DNA of 52,730 bases from Diplocarpon mali (GCA_024741835.1 JAENRP010000197.1:1-52730); one strand, 5' to 3'; shown: positions 9,993-22,956, numbered from the stretch's first letter. A program made the numbers and translations. The notes: generated by a model from the letters alone, not told the origin.

Positions 9993-11504
9993 CAGCTTTT
10001 CCTAAGGTAAGAATTATAAAAGAACAATCTAAGTACCTAATTAACTTGCGTAAGGCAGGTTAATAAGGCTAAATGGTAATAAAACGCGTAAACCTCACTT
10101 GCTTATTTAGGTAAAGTAGTAGTATAAAATCGAGGTAGATACTAAGCTTCTTAATAGAAGGAGGTATTTCTAATCTTTTCTTATATTACAGCTGCCTTTA
10201 GGAGAGCAAAGGAGCTTAGCTTTAAGGAGCATAGGAAGCAGTAGCAGAGTCGAGTTACTATACCCTAAAGGGTACGCGTTATATTTAAAAGAAAAGATAA
10301 AGAAGGAAAACTATATATAAGGAAAAGGAGATAGGTATTTATATAAAAGGGGAGCGTCTATGCGTTCAGCCACGTGACCCCCGAAACCACACCGCCTAAC
10401 CGGCAGAAAGCAAGCACGTGCAGGTACCGTTTGTAACAATCCGAGTGTCTTCTTGATGCTTAAATACAAAGACAGGAGGGACTGCGGCGATTAGGTCACG
10501 TGATTAATATAGGCCATTCTTAAGGGTAGCTTTGTACTGGAACCAGTTATGAAAAGTGTTTGATTTCTACCTACATGCTACTTTCTTTTGTATCAGGTCA
10601 TCCAGGTGGTCCTGAGTGCTCTAGTAAGCCTCTCGATACCCGACCTTTTAGACGATTCGGCGCCTCTCCTTCAGCTGAATAGATGTCTTTTGAGTCATCA
10701 ACAAACAAGGTCTCTGTTTTTGTACACAAAGATATGCCTTGAGGCTTGCGTATAGGTTAAATCATTCCCTATTGTAGAGGGCTGAAAACATCAGAATCAT
10801 GTGATTGGACGTCATAAGACAAGCATAAGTCGATTAAGGGATAAATACGTAGACTATAGTGTACCTCAGAGCATAAGCAAACAAAACAACCAACCTGCAT
10901 ACCTCTCAACTTGGGTCTTGTTCCCAACTTTCCCCCGAGGCTTGCCCAATTGTGGTGCTCCCTTCTCTTGCTCTGGTTCTTTAGAGAGCCCTTCTTTTGT
11001 TGTGTTCTCCACCCTTGTTTCTTTACTATTCTTGAAAACGGCTCTGATAGTCCACATCTATTTAGGTTTTTGATTAGCTTCATTTTGCAATGCTTGAATG
11101 TGGCGTCCCAGCTCTACACCTGGACATTGACTGGAGTCACAATAGCTTTATGTGCAAGGCATAATTTGCATACTAGGGACATAGCCCGTTGATGGTGACA
11201 ACGCGTGCATCGCTTAGAGAACCATCTAAAAGGTCCTCATATTTATCACAGACCTATACTGGGTCGTCTATTGGCTCCGCACTTGACACCAAGAAAATAT
11301 TTGGAGAACTTTAGGCGGTAAAGTATGTATTTTGGTCGGACGTAACCCGAGCTATGAGCCAGAATATTGGGCACGGTACCAGTTACAAATGGTAGTTCTA
11401 GCCTGGCTGTAAATTCGAGAGGTACTTTCAAAATCCACTAAGGCCGTAGGAAGGGGTATCATACAACGCCGTTCATGCGAGTGCGTCGTGATCATTTCCC
11501 ACCC
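9993..11504. other. AT-rich edge and gene-free stretch before efg1
   Basis: Composition changes from RIP-type AT-rich to ordinary at about 10.34-10.40 kb. From there to 11.5 kb I find no protein family, RNA gene or repeat. Overlapping short open frames on both strands near 10.77-11.19 kb have no recognisable domains and no clear splice structure. The last few hundred bases are probably the 3' region of efg1. Confidence 0.5.
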
Positions 11505-12441
11505 TCAAAGCTCGAAAAAGCCACCGTCACTTCTATCCTGCATGTCTGCATCCAAACCGTCTCTCTCATGGAACTCAGTATCCCGCTTCATCTTCGAAAT
11601 CGGCTCACTCTTCCCCCTGGATTTTTGAAAACCAAGCGCCTTTCTTCTTTCCCTACGATTGAGACCAGTTGTGTCGACTGGATCAGGGTCAGGTTTTACT
11701 TTTGCAGGCTTCCTATCTACCGGCTTGACAGGTTTAGTGATTTTGACCGGGGCATTTGGTCTTCGATTTCGTAGACGGTCCAGGGTGCCCTCTTCCATCG
11801 CCCTTTCCACTTCCGCCCAAACTGGAGGCTTTCGCATCTTGCCATCCTTCTTGGAATCACCTTCTTCGCCCTGAGAGTCCGCCGGTGGATAAAGTGATAT
11901 GTAGGTTTCACTAAGCGGATGGTACTGTGTGTAGTTGAGGTCCACCTCAGCGATATGCATCTGCGCTTTTAAACTATCCACTTCCTCTGTCGATCTGGTC
12001 GTTAACAGTTGCTTCCGAAGCTTTTTCATCTGTCTTGTAGCTTTCTGCCGCTCTTGAACACAATTAGCACGAATGAATAAACAGAAGAATATCAAACGCA
12101 CCAAAGAAGCGAACCATATGGTATTTCGTAATCATCTTCTGCCTGGTCTTCTCCGCCTCGGCATCCGCCAGTTCCTGCTTATAGGCTGTAAGAGCCCGCT
12201 CGTCCTCCAGCTTCTTCTCGGCAGACGCGTTTTCTGTTCGCTCGAGCTTCCTCGAGACGTCTCTTATTCTCTTTTTGATAGCATTGACACTCGATGCATG
12301 GGCCTGTTTCCTGTACACGGGCGGTTCATATTTGCGGGGTTTTTTCGCTGGTTTTTGGATACTGCCAGGGACTAAGAATTGTCGTGACGGGTGGATAGCT
12401 TCTGCAACTTCAGGCTCTTGGTATTTTCTTTTAGACGCCAT
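11505..12441 (-). CDS. efg1: rRNA-processing protein Efg1
   Basis: Efg1 is a nucleolar factor of the small-subunit processome that acts on 18S rRNA maturation. The model has two exons, 12441-12102 and 12052-11505, joined by a 49-nt intron (donor GTGCGT, branch GCTAAT, acceptor TTCAAG). It predicts 295 residues. The join restores the family signature YHMVRFFERQKATR, with the Glu codon split by the intron. Before it comes a coiled, highly charged segment starting SVNAIKKRIRD, the usual Efg1 core. The C-terminal half is basic and low complexity (KPVDRKPAKVKPD, RRERRKALG), suiting a nucleolar RNA-associated protein. The start is the ATG of MASKRKYQ; an upstream in-frame ATG would add about 40 uncharacteristic residues. 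It diverges from the SEA4 gene, sharing a 377-bp intergenic region. Confidence 0.88.
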
Positions 12442-12818
12442 CTTTAGTTTTTCGTTCTTTGCTGCTCTGGGTTGGCAAATGACACTAGTCTCATGATAGA
12501 GGACTTTGCGCATCCAGAAAATACTAGCTTCGGCAGAAATTACACCGCCAGCACACGTGAGCATATCATACTCTCTAGTTTGCTGCGATCACTTATCATT
12601 CGGCCCAAAATAGTCTTCTTTTATATGTTCTTTACACCCTGAAAATGTCTACCTTCATCAGGGACATATAGGGCAGCGGTTTGGCGACTTGAGCAGACGG
12701 ATATGCTGAATTCATCCCCCGCTGATTCCCACATCTGGAGATGAGGGGAGGAGAGACTTGGTAGAGTGGCTGTAGGTTCTCGACTTCTACTTCAAAAACC
12801 TATCAGCTATCTGCCACA
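12442..12818. promoter_or_regulatory. Shared divergent promoter region of efg1 and SEA4
   Basis: The 377 bp between two opposite start codons must hold both promoters. I see no clear TATA box or recognised binding site. Confidence 0.4.
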
Positions 12819-15800
12819 ATGGACCGAAATGAAGGAATCATCAGATGGTCTCCAAACCAGTCTCGAGATGAGTTCACGATCTTCAACCTTAACAATAAAG
12901 TAAGTCATCTGTACGAGGCTACAGGACATGCTCAATCCGGCCGCTTCGATTACAGAAGGGTCTCCAAACATACTGAGCTTCCCGCTGTCAACACATATGA
13001 CTGGTCGCCAAATTTTCGTGGCTTGGTAGCCGTTGGAACTGCGCATGGAGAAGTAAGTCTGTTGAGAATCGACGACAATTCAAACGCTTGTCTCACACTT
13101 CCTCTGAAACTGCAAAGACCTTGCCAGTCAGTATCATTCAACACCACCGGGCTTCTTGCAGTTGGCTTGGATAGAGTTAGAAACGATTCTTGCCTGCAGG
13201 TCTGGGACGTGAATCAACGGCTTTCTGGCTGGGACCCTCACCAAAAGGGATGGAATGTTCCCGTCATGAATAGCATCGAACCCAAGAAGAAGCTCGAGGG
13301 AAGCACTTCCATAACAAGCATACGTTTCTTCGAAGATCAACCCCAAACCTTGATTGCCGGCGTCAAGAATCAAAGCATTCGTGTTCACGATCTTCGAGGT
13401 AAATAATCTTCAAAGCTTTTCGGGACGTTATTAATCAAAGGTAGACCCAAATTCAGCTGTGATCAATTTTCAGACAAGGTGCAACAACAATGTTGCAATT
13501 GATCACACAGACACAAACTATTTTGCTTCTTCCAGCTTGGACCAGCCTGGACTAGTTATATGGGACCGCCGGGTGTCGAGTCGCTCGACAGCATCTCCTA
13601 TGTACCTGGAATCCTTCGATCAAGAGGAAATCGTATGGGGCTCGGTCCTGAAACTAGACAAGGCAATTGAAGTCGAGAAAAGTACATTTGTGAAGCAGCT
13701 TCGCTTCTCACGCGAGCAGCGTGGAGCTTTAGGTGTCCTCTCAACTGCAGGCCAGCTTCAAGTACTTCAAACAAAGAAGGAATATGTGGAGCCGGGCTCG
13801 TCAAATGATGTCCGTACCAGCCCAGAACTGCTTGAAATCAAGAAGTCTTATGATCTCGAGTATCCATTTTTCGACCAGAATCACTTGAAGAAATTTGAAC
13901 ATCGAATTGTTTCATTTGACTGGCTGAACCTTGGTACGCCCGGGCTTCCTGGACGTGTCGTTGCACTGAGAGCGAATGGAGAGTTTGGAATCTTGCAAAT
14001 GCCAACTACGACAGCGAGTCAGCTCTCTCAATTGATACCCTGGAAGCCCCCACATCACCGTAAGATTTCGTGACATTCTTTAACGTGAGCTTCACTGAAT
14101 TTACTGCAGCTGGTGACCCGTACCTGGATTTGATGCAATTTGGAGATCCTGAGGAGCATGAAAAAGTGATTGGGCCTTTGTACACTGCGGCTGCGGAGGC
14201 CGATGCTGCCATTTTTGGTCCGAAGGGACTCAAAACGGATACTAACGCTGAAAAGCTAAGAGATAAAGTCAAAGCATGGGTAGATTTGAGATGGGATCCA
14301 GTTGTCGATCTCCTGGCACCAGCAGGTCCAGGTCTAGGCGCGACAACCAGCACTGACAGCGACTTCCAATCAATAGGAGACGACTTCACTCAGCTACACT
14401 TGGAGCCGAAAGAGCGCAGACGGAAACCAATTACAAATGCATTATTGGATTTCGTTGCACCTAATAAAGTATCTTCTAGCAGAGAGCTGTACGATCAAGC
14501 ACACTACACGGCGCTTAGCCGATTCCCAACCTTGAAAGCTTCACGCGATCAACTTGACCACGTGATGCTTCGCCGAGCTATGGATGGTTATCTGTTCGAT
14601 ACAGAGCTGAATCAGGACGTCGTTGCAGATGATCCATGGCTCCAAAACGTGTGGAAATGGATTGCAGGTATGTTGCAAGGTCTCGTAGAATGGGAGGTCA
14701 TTGCTCTAACATCGTATACAGGTGCCGACGAGGAAGCACAAGACGACGCCATGATGTCGCTGCCTTTGGACCTTAGCTACATGGGGGTTTACACTGTTTG
14801 GATGAACATTCTTGGTGAATTGCCCCTGAATAATATAGTTTTGGTACTGACGATGGACAGGAGATAAAGCCCAGTCTCGCTTGATAGACAGTACTGTAGT
14901 TCCTGATGAAGCTCAATGGGAGCCTATCATTGCTAAAATCAACAAACGGGCCGGACGCCGTGCCTTCGACGGTGTTTTTACAGCAAAGCCACATCATAGA
15001 CAGCTGTGTCTAGCAATTTGCGGTCTTCTCAAGTCACCAGAAGAGCTCGAGGAAGACTTGAGAAGTCTCGAAAAAGCTGGAAAATACACGACTGCAGCTG
15101 CTATGGCTCTTTTTGAAGGCGTGCCGAAACGAGCTGTTGAGATATTGAAGAATGGAGGAACTGATCTTCTTTTCGTAGCAATGGCGCTAGATATCAAGTT
15201 GAAGAGCAACATGCAACTGGACTTAGACGACTCAGAATGGAGCAAGGCTCTTGAGGGCCACCCGCAGATGGGTGAGGATGCGTATTTGCGTGCCATATAT
15301 GGCTACATTACCACTGGTAACTGGACAGCTATCGCAGATTCAACGTCTCTTCCACTCCGTGATCGTGCCTGGGTGGCTCTCCGAAACTTCCCTGACGATA
15401 GGCTAACCGAATGGTTGGTCAAGGAGATGGAAGAAGTAATTCGCACCGGCGATATCGAGGGGATTGTTCTTGCAGGCATCACCGATAGCATGGTTGATAT
15501 CCTTGCCAAGTATGTTGAGAAGTTCATGGACTACCAGACGCCCATCCTTATCATGTCCTTCTGCTACCCTCGATATATCGATGACATCCGTTGCGACGCT
15601 TGGCGGAAATTTTACAAGGAATTCCTCTACCATCATAAGGAGAATGTCTTGCGAATCAGATTCGAGCAGCAGTCGACAACAAAGAGTCGGCTTAGAGATG
15701 GCAATCCCGTCATCAAGCCACCGCCTCGACAGGTCACTATTCGCTGCCTTAATTGCGATGCCAACTCAGCCAATGATCTCAGGAATTCCGGTGTCGTCTC

Positions 15801-16137
15801 TTCTCCCACACCTCTCGTTCTTTCCACCACAATGAATAGTAAAAACCCACTTGCGGTGACTGGGATCAACGCAGGACTGAATTGTCCTAGATGCGGCTCT
15901 CATCTCCCTCGTTGCGCCATATGCATGGAAATCGTGGGTATGCCTCGCTCAGACCGCCCAGAGAGATCAGTAGATGATGGGATCCAGCGTATGGCCAACT
16001 TCCCGACGTTTTGCATGAAGTGCAAGCATGTGCAGCATATGGACCACTCTCTTGCTTGGTTCAGGAGGCATAATGAGTGTCCGGTGCCGGAGTGTCGATG
16101 CTCGTGTAACGAGGTGAAGAGTCGAGAGAAGGACTGA
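12819..16137 (+). CDS. sea4: SEA4/Mios homologue, SEACAT (GATOR2) subunit
   Basis: This subunit of the SEA complex acts on the vacuolar membrane upstream of TORC1 in amino-acid signalling. Five exons (12819-13398, 13457-14059, 14110-14667, 14722-14814, 14861-16137) give 1,036 residues. The N-terminal third has WD40 character (GIIRWSPNQSRDEF at the start, TYDWSPN, SIRVHDLR, then FQTRCNNNVAID, a conserved Mios stretch). A helical middle follows. The end, from about residue 953, carries the Mios-type zinc-ribbon/RING module: CPRC, CAICME, FCMKC, HVQHMDHSLAWF and CPVPECRCSC. Introns are 58, 50, 54 and 46 nt with GT..AG ends. The 54-nt intron (14668-14721) keeps the frame open if retained. The first splice uses the acceptor at 13456 and not the later CAG at 13473, which would shift frame. 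The length fits Mios/Sea4 proteins. Confidence 0.9.
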
Positions 16138-16973
16138 AGAATAAGGCGAATGACAAGACCTTGGAGCGATGTTACACTGTGCCTGAATATGGAGATTCTT
16201 AGATTTTATACCTCTCATTCCATTAGGCGAGGCTGGAAGGCAGCTCGAGGATGTATTCAAGCAGATACAGGACGGGATGAGGCATGTTGCGGTGTCAGGA
16301 TACCCAGTCGCTATACAATAAGCAAGGGGCTTAGACGATCACTCCTGAGAGGGGCAATAAGATACAAACATGAAGTCACAATGAGAAAGAAGCACTGGCA
16401 AACAAAAGAACCCCATAAGATACCGCAGCTTGCATAAGGACACCAGACTAAGAGCACTACGCAGCTGACCGAGATGCTGCTAATATATGCAATACAAAAG
16501 CCTCCTGGATATTATGCAATTTAATGTCCGAAGCGAATGAGTCCAACACGGAAGCAGACCTCTGTCAAGATGCAACATGCATCCGCTCTCGATCCTGTAT
16601 CCCACGTAATCCCGTCGTTTATATGCGTAAGCTACGTACCGCCCAAGGACCTCCAGGGCAGCACACGGCCAAAGCGACGTCTGGAAAAGCCAGGCTCGGT
16701 GATTGGGTGCGACGCAATACGTTGACTGGTTGGAATATGCAGGTTTGCAGTCCCAAACGGTCGCTCTGCATTGCTCCACAACAAACATCTCAGTGCTAGC
16801 AAACCTATTTCAGGGCAACGTCTTGTCTTGTCTCGTCTAGCCTCTTCATCTTCGCTTCTAGCTCGCCCAGCCACCAGCTGGCACCTCCTTGCACGCATTC
16901 TCCTGGATGCTGACTACAGACACGCATGAAATTCACACCATCCTCGGTGTAGCTTCAGTACGAACCCACAAAG
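16138..16973. other. Intergenic region, no gene recognised
   Basis: About 0.84 kb lies between the SEA4 stop and the transporter. Short open frames overlap on both strands near 16.5-16.9 kb without recognisable domains. No tRNA or repeat is evident. Confidence 0.5.
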
Positions 16974-17028
16974 ATGGCGGCTTCTAACGACGGACGGCGC
17001 TCTTGTACCGTCAGAGGGTACGGCTCTC

Positions 17029-19309
17029 TTGAGTAAAGATGTCGCTTATAAGCCTTCTGATTCCTCACTGGGTGATTCATTCACAGCGAGAAGAAGCAAC
17101 GATAATGGAAGTATTTTGAAAAATGGGGACGAGAGTGACAGCTTGTGTAATGAGGAGACGGGTGAGGTGGCACAGCGGGAGACTCCCCTTTTTGAGGGCA
17201 AGCCAGAGGTTAAAATGTGGCTGTTCTTTCCGGCTGTCGCGGTTGGTGTGAGCATATCCTATACCATCTCCTAAACAACTTTGAGGATTACTCTGCACTT
17301 AAATGGTAAGGTTGGTGCTGGGATTCTGGCTGATTTTGAATATAGGTACTACTCAGTGCCGCTGACCAAACCATCATCGTCAGTAGCTATGGCAAGATCG
17401 GTACCGATCGTAGGTATTCTTCGGTTTCGTATCCCCTTATTCAAGCTGTCTCGGGAGACGTGGGGCATGAAATACTTCCTAATCATGCTTCCCACCGCTG
17501 GTTTCAATCCTAGCGCTTCCAGCACGTCGGTCGAAGAAGCAATATTGACTCCAATTTCTTTATCAGTCAAAGCTTTGAACAACACCAGTTGGATAGCTAC
17601 CGCGTAAGTCGTTATCTCTCATCATCCCCTACCTCCGAGAGTGGTGGGCATACACTGACACCCTCAAGATATTTCCTCACGCTCACCAGCTTCCAACCGC
17701 TCTACGGCAAGCTAAGCGACATTTTCGGACGCAAGCCATGTTTACTTTTTGCTTACACCATTTTCGGGCTTGGCTGTCTGTTCTGTGGGCTGGCACGAAA
17801 TCTGCATGAGCTGGTCGCAGCCAGGGCTTTTGCTGGTACGTTGAATTCCCACTTTGACCGGTGGACCTCGACAACATCCCGAAGCCTTCGAATACGACCT
17901 TGACAGATGGATGTTGAGTATTTTCTTCTCAGGTATTGGAGGCGGTGGCATGACAACAGTCGTCAGTATCCTCTTCAGCGACATTGTTCCCCTGCGGCAA
18001 CGTGGCACCTGGCAAGGCTACATGAAGTAGGTGTTCGCCGAGTCGCTACTCTCTCTCTCTCTCGCCAGTACTCACCATACATTGCGTTTGACTCACCTTC
18101 TCTTCTCCAACCTGGCCCCCGTTCCCTAGATCGATCTCGGCACTCCGGATACCATGCAAAAGGGTGATACTGGCTCCAAATTCACCCACAGCATTGTCTA
18201 CGCTGCGGGGGCCTCTATGGGCGCGCCCCTCGGCGGTATCCTCTCAGACGGCATCGGCTGGCGTTGGGCTTTCATTCTGCAAACGCCACTAACCGCCCTC
18301 GCTGCCCTCATCGTTACACTCGCCCTCAACTCCGACGTCCCCCAGGCCTCACCCCCATCCTCGCCCTCACCCACGCGCTGGGCCTCCAATCTGCGCAAGG
18401 TAGATTTTCTCGGCGCCCTCACCCTCGTCCTCGCCGTCTTCACACTCCTGATAGCCGTAGACCGCGGCTCCAACGTCGCCTGGCGTGACACCACCACCCT
18501 AGCCTGCCTCCTCCTGTCCCTGCCCCTCTCCGTGGCATTCATCTACATCGAGATGCGAGTCGCCAGGCACCCCTTTGCGCCGGGGCATGTCATCTTCGAC
18601 CGCTCGCTCTTCGCCTCCTACGCCTGCAACTTCTTCGCCATGGCCTCGTTACACGGGCTCCATGTTCTACATCCCCCAGTATCTACAGGCCGTGGACGGG
18701 ATGTCCGCCACTGCAGCTGGGACCCGCCTCGTCCCGGGGATGCTCTGCTCGGTGGCGGGGAGTCTGTTCGGCGGCTGGCGGATGCAGAGGACCGGGAGGT
18801 ACTACTGGCTGACGACCGGCTGCCTCGCGATGAGCGTCGCGGGCACGGCCGTCGTGTTCGTGTGTTCCGGGCCCGCGGTGTCTGATACCTGGGGCGTGAT
18901 CCTCGGTCTGGGCGTCGCGGCCTTTGGCGCCGGGGCCGCTATAACAACGACTCTGATTAACGTGATAGCCAACGCCTCGGCGCAGGACCAGGCTATAGCC
19001 ACTGCGTGCTCGTATCTGTTCCGGTCGCTAGGCAGCGTGGTGGGCATCAGTGTTGCCGCGACGGTCCTGCAGCAGAGCCTGAGGACGAGGCTTATAGAGA
19101 CCCTGGATAGTGGGGAGGAGGCGGATAGGATTGTGGAGGGCGTGAAGAAGAGCTTGGAATTCATCAAGGAGCTAGAGCCGGCTGTCAGGACTCTGGTAAG
19201 GGAGTGTTACCAGTTGGCTACTAATGCGGCGTTTGGATTAGGCGTGGCACTCATTGTTTGCTCGTGGGTGAGTGCCTGCTTTATTAGAGAGAAGAGGTTA
19301 AGTATATAA
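17029..19309 (+). CDS. DHA2/Vba-Fnx1-type MFS transporter, frameshifted (possible pseudogene)
   Basis: This is a 14-helix proton antiporter of the fungal DHA2 branch. The closest pattern is the Vba/Fnx1 vacuolar basic-amino-acid group (LLSAADQTIIVSSYGKIGTD, LNNTSWIAT, motif A GKLSDIFGRK, RQRGTWQGYMN). Exons by eye: about 17029-17247, 17346-17409, 17567-17603, 17669-17835, 17933-18026, 18192-19309, giving about 565 residues. Two faults stand out. The frame breaks at about 18648-18653 (TCGTTACACGGG): one extra base separates SYACNFFAMAS from GSMFYIPQYLQ, both expected in one transmembrane region. No in-frame ATG lies upstream of the coding-like N-terminus. The only one is at 17215, at the edge of helix 1, so the left coordinate is approximate. 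An ATG at 16974 could join only through a weak intron. Helices are intact after the shift. Confidence 0.75.
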
Positions 19310-19709
19310 TTTTGGACTGTACATGTTGGGTGGAAAGGTAAGGCAGCAAAATATAGTAGAACATGCTCATCCTGGGAGGTAGTTTGTACGGGGACGTCAC
19401 GACTGCTGTTTTCCAGATAACATGGGGGGAAAGATAATATGAGCACAATTATCGGTGATGGAATGAACGGCAGGATGCAAGCATTGATAGACCCGAATGA
19501 ATCAAATCTCATTTTGATAATATGGCCCAGATTCATCCTTTTCGTAAGCGGGCAACATCCATAGGTAGAAGAAACGCTAAAGTCATCTCCAATGGCAGCA
19601 GAATACCAATCCATCCATCACATACCGTGGTATAAGACCGACTAGAACGCCTCTAAATGCACCTCTCGTCCGCTTCATTTCGTTTCATGCATGTTTTCTT
19701 CCATTCTAC
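19310..19709. other. Convergent 3' region between the MFS gene and los1
   Basis: These 400 bp sit between two stop codons facing each other and presumably hold both 3' UTRs. No further gene or structured element is recognised. Confidence 0.5.
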
Positions 19710-22700
19710 CTAGACCCTCTGTTTAAGGAAGCCCTGTAGGTATCCCGCAAGGCCCTTCCGGTCCGTGGCTGTGGTCATCGACTTGATGAAGTCCGTACCG
19801 TCGACGCCCATGGCCGGGAAAAACTCTTGCTGTAAGTGCTGGACGAACATGTCGCCAGTCTTCCGGTAGATCATTTGCTCCAAACCGGCGATCTCGTTCA
19901 AAACCTGCTTTGCTTGTGCGTCAGTTGCTGGTCGAAATGTAGGTTCGCGAAGGGCAGCCCAGCAGATGGGATGGAATCGTTCGATGAGGAATCGGTCGAA
20001 TCCCGGAAAAGCTGGTGTCGGAGCGAGAGACGAAGAGATTGCTTGAGGCCCGATTGTGGCTATGTTTGGACCGCCCCATAGATCTGTCATGCGAGTGATA
20101 ACGGCAAACGCCAGTCGGCTCGCAGCAAGATTCCCTGTGCCACTAGTGACAGTCTCCGCCAGGGCTAATACAGACGCAATCAAGGAATCAAAGAAGCCTC
20201 TGTTCGAATCACTGACGAGGACATCTGCTAGATCGTTATTGAGGATGATCTGAATAAACGTCAAATATTCTCGCCGAAGTTCAGCGAGTTGAACCTCGTC
20301 GTCAGTTCCTGTAATAGGCTCGGCCAGGCCAGCAAAGACTCGCTGTAGAAGCGGCGTAAGAAGCGAGTCCAGCACACTGTAGATCTCTTTCTTGAAGCCG
20401 AAAACAACCTGGTCCAATAGACGCAAAAACATAGCCATCTCATCCTTTGAGGAGCTCTGGGACAGTAGACCATCAATCCATCGAGGAAGGAATGGTAGAA
20501 TTCCAATTCCCAGAACACCCATCAGTCTAGTGAAAGAGGCTCTGGCTGCTGTACGAACATCGAAAGAGCTCTTGAGAGACTCTAGAGCAATCAAGATTGC
20601 CTCTGCCGCACGGCTGAACTCTGCAGATACCTCTGGTCTCGGTGCATTACCCGCTGTCGAGGCATTGCCGGGAGTCCAGTCAGAGAACCCATGTGCTAAT
20701 GTACCAAGAGCCATGATGACATGGTGAATCTGCAAAACAGCCTGCGTGTCGCCAGATTTTGCAGGTCCCAAGTTCCGCTCGATATCGGAGAAGAGAGGTT
20801 CCATGATGGAGCGGGAATACAAAATCTGCTTTTCGACAGGGGTTGTTGTTGTGGAGGAGATGCATCCAATCGCCTCGAAAAGATACAGCTGGCCATTGAA
20901 AGCAGCATCAGCCGAGTGATCGCTTTCATCGGAAGACATGTCGTCGTCAGTCGTCTCATTCGGAACCTCCGCCTTGATAGGCAGCAGATCGCTGATTGAT
21001 TGAATGACTGTTTCGGCTACATTACCAACATGCGCTCGAAGATGCTTGACAAACCGCTGAAACAGATACCAGGATCGTGTCTTGACCCGAATATGGGGGT
21101 GGTGAACAAGTTGAACAAACTGTTCGAGGACTGGTTGGATGTACTGAACTTGATTCTCGAAGAATGAGCAGTACCGGACGACAATCTCCATGTATTGCAG
21201 CTGGATTGCGGGATGAGCGAACGTTGCAATTCCTTACACAAGTTAGCCGCGGGATCTCCAGTCTCCTGCACCACAGCCTACCCGAAACCACCATCTTCGA
21301 CATCATGATGATCAAGCGCTCAGCGGCCACACTGGAGGGTTGGCTCTTGGCGTACAGGCCACCATTAGGAATTGTGAGTTCTCCGAACAAATACATCTCA
21401 TGAAGTGCCAGGTCAAGATCCCGCCAATCCACCTGGCCACCTTGCTGATCAAGTCTCTGGAACGTATTTCCAACCAGATTGCTGAGGATATCAACGTAGA
21501 GAGCCTCATCAACAGCAGCGACACTCTTCTGCAAGACCTGTAACCTCTTCCGTAACTCTTGGAATTCTGCCTCATCTGTCTGCTCGTCTTCGTCTCCCCA
21601 GGAAGAGGTCTCGTCATACCTCATCTTCTGTATTATAGCATTAAGAACCGGAGGTAGCATATCAGAGTACTCTTTTGGTAAAGGCTGTGCTTTCCGCAGG
21701 AATGTAAGAAGATCAGTCAGAGAGGGAATGACTGTTGAGCATATTTCATCATACTCGTCCGAAAAGAAGCGTAATAAGAGTGGTAGGAAAGACTGGATGA
21801 GTTGTTCTGCTTGTTGTCGGACGGCAGTCTCAGTCTGGGCATCCTCCAGGACTTTCACAAGATCAAACACCACATTGTTGACAAGCTTCGCTACCGATTC
21901 GGCAAGATCCGTATCGTAGCTTGATGTCGTCCGTAGATCATGGAGGGCTGGGCTGGCAATTAGCTGTGATATCACTTGTCCGAGGTTCAAAAAGACGATT
22001 AGAGCAATCTTGTCCGCAGGCTTCATCTTCTTGGCCACGATCTCGGTAAACGTGTCAATAGCAGCATCTCGGACCTTATCCTCCCCATTGCCAGGCCTGA
22101 TTGTGCCAGCGAGATCGAAGAGGATGCTCAGAGTTCCAGGGCGTACAACGAGGGCGATGTCGATCCAGCTCACCCATTTGCCAATAACCTTGAGGCACAA
22201 CTCCACAACGGCGTCGTTCTGACCCCTCCACTGGCCCAAAATCTCCTCCCACGACAAGGCAACCTTTCCCACATCCCGAGCTCGCATGGTATCTTTCAGA
22301 TCCGTGTTTCGTTTCGTCTCTGCGCTAGAACGAGTGATAAGGACATCCGCAATCTCATCGTGGATCGATCCGAGGATACGCAGGTATAGAACCGTACCCG
22401 TAAGGTTGTCCCTTGCCCCGTTGTTCTGCGAACTCGTCAGACTCAGGAAATCGTCTAAGAAGCTCTCCCAGCCCTGGTTATACAGAGCCATGAACAGGAA
22501 AGTCAGGGTCTGCGTGAGCTTGTTCTGCAAACTAGCCGGGTCGATCTGGTCGTGGGTTCCTGAGCCGTATGTTCGACGGATGTACTCTAGCAACGTCTCC
22601 TTGATGTGGTTTAAGCTCTGAGCATCGAGTTGCTGCGTCTGAATAGCATTGTTGACCACGTCTAAAGACACCAGACGGACGACCTCGGAGCATTTTGGGG

Positions 22701-22956
22701 TTCTGGTGAAGAGGGCCACGCATGCTTGCCGGCCTGAAGCGTCAGTCCGCAGCTGATTGAGGAACTCGAAGGCCTGAGCCTTGAGGGTCTGTTCAGAGCG
22801 AGGGTTCCAGGCTATCTCGATGGCATTCTCCACCTGTCAGAGTAGGAATTGTTAGCCCTCATCCGAGATACTGGTGGGGGTGTCTGCGTTTTCGACTATG
22901 CCCCCCGCCATCAACAACTTGCTGCACGGGGCTGTCGAGCATACCTGAGTGTCCAT
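19710..22956 (-). CDS. los1: Exportin-T (tRNA exporter Los1)
   Basis: This karyopherin-beta protein carries mature tRNA from nucleus to cytoplasm with Ran-GTP. Three exons, 22956-22945, 22833-21282 and 21232-19710, give 1,028 residues. The first exon is only four codons (M-D-T-Q), spliced over 111 nt (GTATGC..CTAAC..TGACAG) to VENAIEIAW. The second intron is 50 nt with branch GCTAAC and joins VVSG to IATFAHPAIQLQYMEI. The protein is helical throughout, as for HEAT-repeat exportins. The N-terminal AFEFLNQLRTD and DVVNNAIQTQQL segments fit the importin-beta N-terminal and Xpo1-like regions of Los1. Length is close to fungal exportin-T. The very short first exon means that models starting at the GTG of exon 2 would miss the true start. 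Confidence 0.9.

Noticed and set aside
10769..11192. Overlapping short frames on both strands
   Set aside because: No recognisable domain, no splice support, and mutual overlap on opposite strands.
13457..13473. Later CAG at 13473 as the SEA4 exon 2 acceptor
   Set aside because: It shifts the frame relative to exon 1; the CAG ending at 13456 keeps it.
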